A stretch of 64,000 bases of DNA from Apostichopus japonicus (Eukaryota > Echinodermata > Holothuroidea > Aspidochirotida > Stichopodidae), in assembly GCF_037975245.1 (NCBI RefSeq), contig NC_092578.1, forward strand, positions 15,234,321 through 15,298,320, in the 5' to 3' direction. The translations under genes were made by a program, and so were the position numbers. Numbering within the stretch: the stretch's first letter is position 1; each line of letters starts with the position of its first letter. Shown piece after piece: positions 1 through 8,511 of this stretch. The notes under the pieces were generated by a model that was not told the origin of the DNA, did no database searches, and worked only from the letters and a program-made list of their open reading frames with translations.

Positions 1-698
1 TGACCTTCACAATACGTAATGAAAATAGTTACCTCACTATGGATGCCGTCATTGGAATAATGTGTCTCAAAGGTACACTCATTTGGTTCAATAACCTTTA
101 CGTCTATGACGGGATATGCGTTATAAGGAATCGAACACGTTAGTTTATAGTCATTGCGATCATCCAAAACTGAAGTCAGATCTTGAAATTCACAAAGAAG
201 AGGTGCAGACGGCTGATAAATTGTGACAAGACGGTAGGTATGATGAAGGAAATGTACATTGTCATACAAGCCATAATGATCTATCAGAGTCACACGATAC
301 GTTCCTGCGTCTTCTGGCTGAAGGCCTAGGATTCCAAAAGCGAAATCATAAAAGTACATTGGATTCTCTCCATGTGAGTATTCCACTTGAAAAATATAAC
401 GGTTCACTGCATGAGCTTTGTCAGACCAAAATATTTCACTGTACGACAAAATAGGCCTACTATGAGATGAGTCTTCATTTTGGAATGTGCCGGTGTAGTT
501 AAATTGTAATTTCATTATGTATATTTTGTATGTATAAGAGAAAGAAAGATTCGGAAATGAGAAGTCACAGCCCACAACCGCATAACAGTCTGTAGTTCTG
601 ACAGATGGTTCATGTTGACAATGAATTTCACAATCACTTCCCTCCGAAAATGACGATAAAAAGAGGAAGAACGATAACAACAAAAGTACAATCTCCAT
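1..698 (-). CDS. Ig-superfamily membrane or secreted protein, 5' end (partial)
   Basis: The reading frame is open from ATG at 698 to the window edge (232 residues). Residues 1-20 form a clear signal peptide (MEIVLLLLSF followed by more hydrophobics), so the product enters the secretory pathway. An Ig V-type domain follows: the F-strand motif Asp-x-Gly-x-Tyr is visible as PEDAGTY at residues 128-134. The usual Cys two residues after that Tyr is replaced by Val (TYRV), so the domain would lack the normal disulfide. A second Ig-like domain begins near residue 165 (CEF...LTCS). An N-glycosylation site NYT lies near residue 67. The sequence GAG|GTAACT near position 33 could be a splice donor, in which case the exon is 33-698; the frame is open either way. 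The missing disulfide in domain 1 recalls CD2/SLAM-type receptors, but this is only a comparison. The exact family and any transmembrane segment lie outside the window. Confidence 0.72.
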   Translation of the reverse strand, partial: MEIVLLLLSFFLFLSSFSEGSDCEIHCQHEPSVRTTDCYAVVGCDFSFPNLSFSYTYKIYIMKLQFNYTGTFQNEDSSHSRPILSYSEIFWSDKAHAVNRYIFQVEYSHGENPMYFYDFAFGILGLQPEDAGTYRVTLIDHYGLYDNVHFLHHTYRLVTIYQPSAPLLCEFQDLTSVLDDRNDYKLTCSIPYNAYPVIDVKVIEPNECTFETHYSNDGIHSEVTIFITYCEG

Positions 699-850
699 AT
701 TGACGTATAAAACCTTAATAACGAAAGGTAACACGGTACGTTATTCCGTTCCTTTCTAATTACAGGCCACTTTGCACATACATCCGCTGTCCATCTTGGC
801 TTGGCAAATGCAATGCAAGTATTCTCCAACAAGCTCTCCCAAATCTCGGA

Positions 851-860
851 GCATATATAC
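851..860 (-). promoter_or_regulatory. possible TATA box of the Ig-superfamily gene
   Basis: On the minus strand this reads GTATATATGC, about 155 bases upstream of the ATG at 698. TATA-like strings are common in AT-rich DNA and no other core promoter element is evident, so this is weak. Confidence 0.2.
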
Positions 861-1331
861 TTAGTGCGCTGTGTAGTGCAATATAGTTTTTTTTTTTTAT
901 ATTACCAACTATTTGGTTTTCTTTCAAACCATGGTATTAATCAAGTTTTTCTGAGTGGAATAGACCGATATTGTTAAAATAAGGTTATAGTCCCAAAATA
1001 TGACTAGGATGTGTCAGGCTCATGCAGCCTACAGAGAAATGACATCCTCCGTTAGTGGTTACGACCAATGCAGGATATATAACAGCCACGGTAGTGTATG
1101 AACTGAGATTCTCCTCTCGACAATTATTGTAGAGTAACGCATATCCAGTGTCAATGTCAATATTTCTGTTAATTTAATGCTCCTAATCGTTTGTGAAGGT
1201 ATCCAATGTTAACTATATATTATTCCTTTCACCGCAGTTTCAATTTTATATACAAGCCGAAGTGTATACCTATCTATCCACCTATATAACTGAAGTGAGT
1301 TGGAAAATCCAGAGCAGAGAAAAGACTTCCA
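861..1331. other. non-coding stretch, nothing recognised
   Basis: AT-rich sequence with no convincing reading frame or repeat. It is probably the upstream flank of the Ig-superfamily gene. Confidence 0.4.
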
Positions 1332-1402
1332 GCCCCCACCGGGATTCGAGCCCGGGCCTCCCGCTTTATATGCGGACACCCTAACCACTAGGCTATGGAC
1401 GC
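1332..1402 (-). tRNA. tRNA-like gene, pseudogene or tRNA-derived SINE head (anticodon AUA)
   Basis: The minus strand folds as a cloverleaf. The acceptor arms GCGTCCA and TGGGGGC pair with one mismatch. The A box is TAGCCTAGTGG, the anticodon stem TCCGC/GCGGG encloses loop ATATAAA (anticodon AUA, formally Tyr), and the T arm is CCGGG-CTCGAAT-CCCGG. The B box GGCTCGAATCC is one base off consensus. A TTTT run lies about ten bases past the acceptor stem and could end Pol III transcription. An AUA anticodon is essentially unused for Tyr in animals, and position 54 is C rather than T. A tRNA-derived SINE head or a pseudogene is therefore more likely than a working tRNA. Confidence 0.42.
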
Positions 1403-2420
1403 TGATTGTATGTCCAAAGGAAGGTCGTAATTCCACTGTAGGCGTTTGTCACCTGTATCGAACAATACTAGTTCTGTTGTGGTGACACACCCTAGAGAAC
1501 AAGCATGATGCTAACCAACTCGAAATCATTTGTGATTCCGAAAGCCGGATCTCAAAGGAGATAGGCCTACTTTGAACAGACTTTTGTTTATGAAATGGAG
1601 GTAAACGACAAAGGCAAATGAATATCACATCATTTGAAATTGTAGTTAGTTGCAAGAACGAATCGAAATGGAAAGTGATTAATCAAGAATGAAATCCCTG
1701 TAAATGACTTTTTTGTTTGTTTTTTATTACAAGTATATACGTAGACAGGCGACAAGGGTAATTGGTTTTCTTTTAATATCATTATTTTTGTAACATTCAT
1801 TGATAGACCACAGCATGACTTTTGGTTTCGAAACGCTGAGTGTGTGTCTGTTTGTGTAGGCTATGTATGTATGAATGTGTGTAGAGGGAAGAGTGTATTC
1901 AAGAATGCAAAGCGGCGCAAAATGGATTATCTGATTGTCGGGAATAATACTCGAGTTTTTAAGTGTTTATTCATTTAACAGGAACATTGTTACACAAAGA
2001 CATGTAAAAGAACCAGAATGCAAAATGCCTTGAGGACTCGAAGAAGTTTAGAAATTAACTTTTCTAATAGAATATTGAACAGCAGTGAAACTACGGTAAA
2101 CGTCAGTTGCAAACAGGGGCGTGGCTAGTCTTCTGCTTTTAGCATTTGGGGGGGGGGGCTATGTTCTACAGAACAAGGAAAAGGTTTTTTTTTGTAACAT
2201 TGGGGCATGTCAAGCCAGCAGCTGACCACTGGCCGATTGAACTCCAATCTTGACCGTCGTCACCTGAATAAAAAGGTCCTGGATAGTCGGGAATCCGCTC
2301 TCAACACCAGTCCCCTTGCATCGAGACTGTGACTTTGTAATAATCGTCAGGTATCTATCACGATTCCCCTAGAAGGGAACATGAGGCAGAGAAGCGATGG
2401 TCAGCAAACGTAGTAGTCAG
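1403..2420. other. intergenic; one isolated hAT-like terminus
   Basis: No gene is seen. At 2114 the sequence CAGGGGCGTGGCTAG followed by a G run resembles the 5' terminus of a hAT-type DNA transposon, but no matching opposite end was found nearby. It is probably a truncated remnant. Confidence 0.35.
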
Positions 2421-2529
2421 GGAGCCTGTCACATATGATTTCACCCCATTTAGCCCAGAAGGTTTGACCCCTTAAAGTTACTTAGACCATCTAGGTCATT
2501 CACAAAAAAATTGTCAGCTCAACCCAAGT

Positions 2530-3524
2530 CATGGGCGGCGATCATGGGGGGGACGGGGGGGACATGTCCCCCCCCCAATGTTTTAGGTGGGGGGATATAG
2601 TATCTAATATCCCCCCCAATATTTGGTGGCATACTTTTTTTTTAGCATATTTTTTGTATTTTTTTCATGATATCGCTAGAAATTTCAAAATAGAAAATGC
2701 TTAGATGCAACTTACAAGGCCTGGGAAGTGCCATTTCCTGCGATCTGGGAAGCATTTTCGGGCAAAATTTTCTTTTGCGCTTCGCGCCTGTCTAACCGTG
2801 TCACAATTTGTTACTTTATATGACCGAAAGCTAGACGGACCGCATCCGTAATGAAAGGGGGCCGAAGGATGGAATACGCCCCCTCGAGCATATTTTTTTT
2901 TATGATATCGAAGTTTTATAGTAGCCGTTATAAGAGGTTTTAATATTTTTACACCAATAAATTAACTGTGCCTGAGTTTTCGAAAATTCGTTGACCAACA
3001 TTCTTTACCATACTTCCCTCTACTCGTGCAATATTAACCGGTCTGTTAGGGGTTGAAGGGGGTTTTTCTATATTGGTTGTCCATAGATGAAATTTTGTGC
3101 AACATTATGGGTATGTTTTTGAGTGAATTTATTATTCAAATTCTGAACAAGTAATGGGCTTCAAACCTTGAAAAGTGGGGCTGACGGGTATTGTGGGGCG
3201 TTACGTAGAATATCTTACAAAAGCAATGATCCACAGGGGATGCGATGAGGTCGAACATGATGTATGACTGCTGACAATCTTGAAAAAGGTTATGAATGAA
3301 AAAAACTATTGGGAAAAGCTTGGTTCTCAGGCAAAAGTGTACATCTGGTTGGTCATTTTCAAGCCCGAGAAGTGCCATTTCCGGTGATCTGGGGGCTATC
3401 AAAACCAGAAATTTTCTTGTACGCTGCGCGCCAACCAATGGTGGCGCTCCGCTTAGATAGTAATTTGCCTGCGCACAAGCAAATGTCCCCCCCCCCCAAT
3501 ATTTGAAACAAATCGCCGCCCCTG
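2530..3524. mobile_element. hAT-like non-autonomous transposon nested in the foldback left arm
   Basis: Terminal inverted repeats are CATGGGCGGCGATC at 2530 and, read from the right end inward, CAGGGGCGGCGATT. The element is flanked by a perfect 8-bp duplication ACCCAAGT (2522-2529 and 3525-3532), the target length typical of hAT transposons. Removing the element and one duplication copy restores a sequence that matches the uninterrupted right arm of the foldback element near 7740-7800. No transposase frame is seen. Internal sequence near 3000-3470 is an inverted relative of 8750-9290, and the part near 2690-2810 is an inverted relative of 9990-10085. Poly-G and poly-C runs lie just inside both termini. 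Confidence 0.85.
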
Positions 3525-3580
3525 ACCCAAGTGGTTGGGTTTGGACCCCAGACCCCCTGCAAAAGACCCCCCGGACGGGT

Positions 3581-4490
3581 TAATTTCACTCCATCTAGCC
3601 CATGGACCAAACTTTGTCAGAAGGAAGTAGTATGGCTGTACATTACAAAAAAGGCAAAACTGACAAAATTCCTGGTCGGGATTAAGGGGTTGTCAGACCC
3701 CCCACTAAGTCACACCCAGTCGGGTTGATTTCACCCATTTAGCCCATGGACCAAACTTTGTCAAAAGGAAGTAGTATGGATGTACATTACAAAAAGTGTA
3801 AAACTGACAAAATTCCCAGTCGGGAAGGTGTTGTCAGACCCCCACAAAGGTCACCCTCACCCAACCCCCAAACGGCGGGTTGATTTCACCCCATCTAGCC
3901 CAAAGACCAAATTTTGTCAAAAGAAGGTAGTATGTCTGTACATTAAAAAAAAGGAAAATCTTACAAAACTGCTGGTCGGGAAGGCGTTGTCAGACTCCCA
4001 CAAAGATTACCCTGACCCACCCCCCAAAAGGCGGGTTGATTTCACCCCATCGAGCCCATGGACCAAACTTTGTCAAAAGGAAGTAGTATGGATGTACATT
4101 ACAAAAAGTGTAAAACTGACAAATTTCCCTGTCGGGAAGGTGTTGTTAGACCCCCCACAAAGGTCACCCTCACCCAACCCCCCAACCCCAAAGGCGGGTT
4201 GATTTCACCCCATCTAGCCCATGGACCAAACTTTGTCAAAAGGAAGAAGTACGGTATGAATGTTCATTACTAAAAGTGTAAAACTGACAAAATTCCCAGT
4301 CGGGAAGGTGTTGTCAGACCCCCACAAAGGTCACCCTCACCCACCCCCAAAAGACGGGTTGATTTCGCCCCATCTAGCCCATAGTTCAAATTTTGTCAAA
4401 AGAAGGTAGTATGTCTGTACATTAATAAAAAGGAAAATCTGACAAAATTGCTGGTCGGGAAGGGGTTGTCAGACCCATACAAAAAGCCCC
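3581..4490 (+). repeat. tandem units of the foldback left arm (six copies)
   Basis: Units begin with a TGATTTCACCCCAT-type sequence near 3581, 3725, 3880, 4037, 4200 and 4360, giving periods of 144-163 bp. Apparent reading frames here repeat the same peptide and are by-products of the tandem structure. Confidence 0.85.
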
Positions 4491-5588
4491 TACCCAGTGT
4501 CTTTTACCCATGAACTGAGATGATAAAAATATAAACATAATTATTTACAAAAATAAATAATTAATGATCATATTGATGAGAGGAGATATTCTATGTAATA
4601 TAAAAGAGCCTTTAATGTCCATTATGGTTTGCCTTTCTAAATTGCTTCATCTTTTTGGGTGACAAGGGGTCCAAAGTTGCTAGGCAAGGAAGTGACTGTA
4701 ACATAATTTGATTTTTTTTTTTTTGCTATAGCATCTAAGTAAAAAATATGGGTAGGCATCCCTGGCTTATAAACAAACTGATGTAGATGAGAATCTTGTG
4801 GGAGGAGTTTCTCCTGCCTTTTGCTGGAAATGTTTTAATTTATAAGACAAGACAAAGACCCTCTTTGTCTTATGTCTGTACTACAACCTCCACATCCTGT
4901 TATGTGACCATAGTTGGTCCTCCACTTTCACCAAATTTCTCTATTCCCACATTCTCTTATGGTTCTGTTCTTGTGAAGTGAAGGTTGTATATGATTAAGT
5001 CAGATTTAAGCAGTTAAATGTAAGGGCATATCCCCAAAATATTGTGAGTTATACCTAAAGGCAGCAGATTGTATTTGTTTCCCCCTCCCATTCATTTATA
5101 TATAATACTCATAATTCCTTCGCAAAATTCATGTTAAATTTTGATAGTAATTTTCTTTTTTTGGGGGGGGGGGCAGAAAATTGTTTGTTGTATTCATGTA
5201 AAACATAAGACCTGCTTTAATTAATGGCCTGCAACCCAGTTATCTGCTTAGTCCCATAATATATGGTGTTACAGCAGAAGTGGAACAAAAAAATATTGGG
5301 GACCCTTTAGCATATTAGATATCGTTAGGAACATTCTTCTAATTTCTGAAGCCTTTTCAAATAGTTATAGATATGCCAGGTATATAATTGGTTAATCAAA
5401 GAAGTTATTTGGGGGAGGCTTGGCCACTCAATTATATTATTGAAGCTGCCCCCCCCCCTCTCCTGCTTCAGCTGCTTTTGTGTTATGAATGCATACTTTC
5501 CTTGTGCAATTGTTTTCATTTTTGGTGTTTCCTTAAATATATCTATATATATATATCTATATATATATCTATATATATATATATATAG

Positions 5589-5623
<35 letters not shown>

Positions 5624-6961
5624 CTACGGGTTAGATTTCTAGTAGCTCACATTGCAACCAATAATTAAGTACTCATATTGTAACTTTTTAAACCTACAAT
5701 TGGTAACATGCCAGTTTAAAAATTATTTGGTTAAAATCAAGGAATATTTACAAAATCTGGAAGTTTAATTTGATTCACATCATGGGTGAAAAGGCAGTAT
5801 TTTCCTCTTCAAATAACAGTATTGGTAATTATGTGTCTTGTGTTAATTTCCAATGAGGTACCTATGGTGAATGCCAGTTTAATTAGTTACTTACTCTGTG
5901 AACATTTTGTTAAACGTTTTCCATTTCTGTTGAAATATTTAAAAAGAATCTTGCAGATTATCTGCAATTTGCCAAGAAATTCAAAAATACATCGCTGATT
6001 TGATCCTTAGACTTTAATACCATTTTGATTGTTTTAATCTTAACATAAAATCCACTTGACATAATGAAATGTAACGGCTACTTTGAGTTATTTTGAACAT
6101 TTATTTTTATATCTAATAATTTTCACATTTTGAACCCAAATTTGGCAAAACTATCTTGCTCGGGGCTTCATAACGGCGGTTTATTTGTCGAAAATCCTGT
6201 AACTGGTAAGCTTTACCTTAGCAATTTGTTTTCAAATCACACTACTTAGAATACTTGCAGAAGAGGTGGATCGATAAGATGGACACAACAGAATTATGCA
6301 AGTGACGTGATGGTGAACAATGACAGAGACGTACTGTATCATAGGAACTAATCAAAAAGACAATATAGACTTTTAAGAATAACCATTTGTATTTTAAAAC
6401 CTTTAAATCGCATTGTGCCCAATAACAGAAGGGCCTTAAAACTGAGTGAGGCCACATTCGCCATGTTTGTTCAAATGCAATGTTTGGTGGGGTTCTAGCT
6501 GTAACTATTTCCTCTTTTGTGGATGGTTTTCCTAAATTAAACTTACCCGTTCTTGTTATTATAGTTTTCCATGACTGTTTGTCATATTGATGACACAAGT
6601 GTGGTAATTGCCAGTCCAAACATTCATGTTGAACAAGCAAATTTATTTTACCAACATGAACTGGGGCTGGTGCTGTTGAAAAGCATGTTGTTATTTTCTA
6701 CATTTTTCATGCAAAGGTATCTGCTTTACAAGTGTAAAAACTTTCCATATTTAACATTTGTTCCTGGTTCCACATGTATGTATTTCATGCTTTTACAGTA
6801 TACGTTACACAAATACAAAAGTGGCCCATGTGACAATAATGGGCACATCTTTGCTTTCAGACCATTTGGTAAGTTTTTCCATGTTTTATAGTACAATGTC
6901 TTGCATACTTTTTTAAACAAAATTCTGGTCTATGATCAGATTGCGTGAATTGAATTGGCTG
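4491..6961. other. spacer between the foldback arms
   Basis: AT-rich single-copy sequence with a (TA)n microsatellite at about 5536-5622. It contains a candidate exon on the minus strand (described separately) but no transposase that I can recognise. Confidence 0.5.
6547..6672 (-). CDS. candidate orphan exon inside the foldback spacer
   Basis: On the minus strand a frame from 6672 to 6547 reads like real protein (PAPVHVGKINLLVQHECLDW and onward, ending SWKTIITRTG). It is bounded by a possible acceptor (TTTTCAACAG) and a strong donor (CGG|GTAAGT). It would add 2 + 123 + 1 bases, an ordinary phase pattern. I do not recognise the family and cannot confidently assign neighbouring exons. A frame continues past the donor to 6242, but its lower part looks like random read-through. 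It may be an exon captured by the element or chance. Confidence 0.27.
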
Positions 6962-7740
6962 GGTGGGGGAACCTTGTGGGGGTCTGGCAACCCATTCCCG
7001 ACCAGCAATTTTGTCAGATTTTCCTTTATTTTAATGTACAGACATACTACTTCCTTTCGACAAAGTTTAGTCTGTGGGCTAGATGGGGTGAAATTTACCC
7101 GCCTTTTGGGGGGTGGGTGAGGGTGACCTTTGTGGGAGTCTGACAACACCTTCCCGACCAGCAATTTTGTCAGTTTTACACTTTTAGTAATGAACATCCA
7201 TACTACTTCTTTTTGACAAAGTTTGGTCCATGGGCTAGATGGGGTGAAATCAACCCGCCTTTTGGGGGGGGGTGGGTGAGGGTGACCTTTGTGGGGGTCT
7301 GACAACACCTTCCCGACTGGGAATTTTGTCAGTTTTACACTTTTTGTAATGTACATCCATACTACTTCCTTTTGACAAAGTTTGGTCCATGGGCTAGATG
7401 GTGTGAAATCAACCCGCCTTTTGGGGGTGGGTAAAGGTAAACTTTGTGGGGGTCTGACAACGCCTTCCCGACCAACAAGTTTGTCAGTTTTTCCATTTTT
7501 GTAGCATACCGCCATGCTACTTCCTTTTGCTAAAGTTTGGTCCATGGGCTAGATGGGGTGAAATCAACCCGACTGGGTGTGACTTAGTGGGGGGTCTGAC
7601 AACCCCTTCCCGACCAGGAATTTTGTCAGTTTTGCCTTTTTTGTAATGTACAGCCATACTACTTCCTTCTGACAAAGTTTGGTCCATGGGCTAGATAGGG
7701 TGAAATTGACCCGTTCGGGGGGTCTTTTGCAGGGGGTCTG
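6962..7740 (-). repeat. tandem units of the foldback right arm (five copies)
   Basis: Inverted counterpart of 3581-4490. GGGGTGAAA-type landmarks occur near 7085, 7241, 7400, 7555 and 7697. The array has one unit fewer than the left arm, suggesting unit loss or gain after the arms formed. Confidence 0.82.
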
Positions 7741-7866
7741 GGGTCCAAACCCGACCACTGGGGTTGAGCTGACAATTTTTTTGTGAATGACCTAGATGGT
7801 CTAAGTAACTTTAAGGGGTCAAACCGTCTGGGCTAAATGGGGTGAAATCATATGTGACAGGCTCTT

Positions 7867-8511
7867 GGCCTATATAGGATAGCAGAGTGAGGTCGCTTTC
7901 TATTTCGACAAATGCATAACAGCATGTAATCAATGGTTTGGTATCCTTTTCACAATATTTTGGTGGCAAGACTGCATGGTCGAATCGTTAGGGATAGAGA
8001 AACACAAAGAAGGTTTTGACCATTTTAAGATGCATGTAAGGGGACATTTTCCCTTTTCCTTGTTATGTTTATACTAAATGGTATACTTCCTATATTTTTT
8101 ATCTTATTTGGTTAAAACTGTTTAAAAGGAATAAACATTTTTATCGAGCGACTTGAAAATCTATAACGTAATATCTCACATAAACAGGATTAATACATAC
8201 AGAATAAATAATGATAGAGAAAAACGATTTTATGATTTATGATTTTTAATTTTATTTAATTTTCACATGTTTTACAATTTCAGACTTTCTATAGCTCGTC
8301 AGTTCGTGAAATTTACTGCATTTTTAGCACTTAGCATAGAATACTTTCAGCGTGTATCATTTTCTTCAACTTTAAGAATTTTCATTATCATTGCATAGGG
8401 AATATCAACATTTTTCTTGGTTAATCTCCGCTTTGATGTCGCCCCTTTCCATCAAAGCTCCATCCCGCCCCGCCCCACCCCTCCCCCGCCCCAAGTCTGA
8501 TATTTGTTTCT
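7867..8511. other. 3' flank of the coiled-coil gene
   Basis: AT-rich sequence between the foldback element and the stop codon at 8512-8514. The lower part probably includes the 3' untranslated region of the coiled-coil gene. No reading frame is convincing. Confidence 0.45.
8251..8256 (-). promoter_or_regulatory. candidate polyadenylation signal AATAAA
   Basis: The minus strand reads AATAAA about 255 bases past the stop codon of the coiled-coil gene, a normal 3'-UTR distance. AT-rich context makes chance occurrence possible. Confidence 0.4.

Larger units (their letters stand above)
2421..7866. mobile_element. foldback-like element: long inverted repeats made of tandem units
   Basis: Two arms are inverted copies of each other: 2421-4490 (interrupted by a later 995-bp insertion) and 6962-7866. 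The outer ends match as GGAGCCTGTCACATATGATT on the left and its reverse complement at 7847-7866. Inside each arm lie tandem units of about 144-163 bp, six on the left and five on the right, each containing the landmarks TTTCACCCCAT, CATGGACCAAACTTTGTC and GTCGGGAAGG. The arms enclose a spacer of about 2.5 kb. Long terminal inverted repeats built of tandem repeats are the hallmark of Foldback elements of Drosophila and the TU elements described from sea urchin. I see no target-site duplication at the outer ends and no transposase, so it is non-autonomous or decayed. Confidence 0.7.

Noticed and set aside
3780-4273. Frames of 71-140 residues with repeated peptide text (VDFTPSSP..TKLCQKEVV), and the matching minus frames at 6913-7545
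   Set aside because: They are translations of the foldback tandem units, and the repeated peptide follows the DNA period. No start context or domain.
5388-5634. Two plus frames ending in Tyr/Ile repeats
   Set aside because: Created by the (TA)n microsatellite.
6571-6891. 106-residue plus-strand frame in the foldback spacer
   Set aside because: No recognisable motif; the minus-strand reading of the same DNA looks more protein-like and has splice signals.
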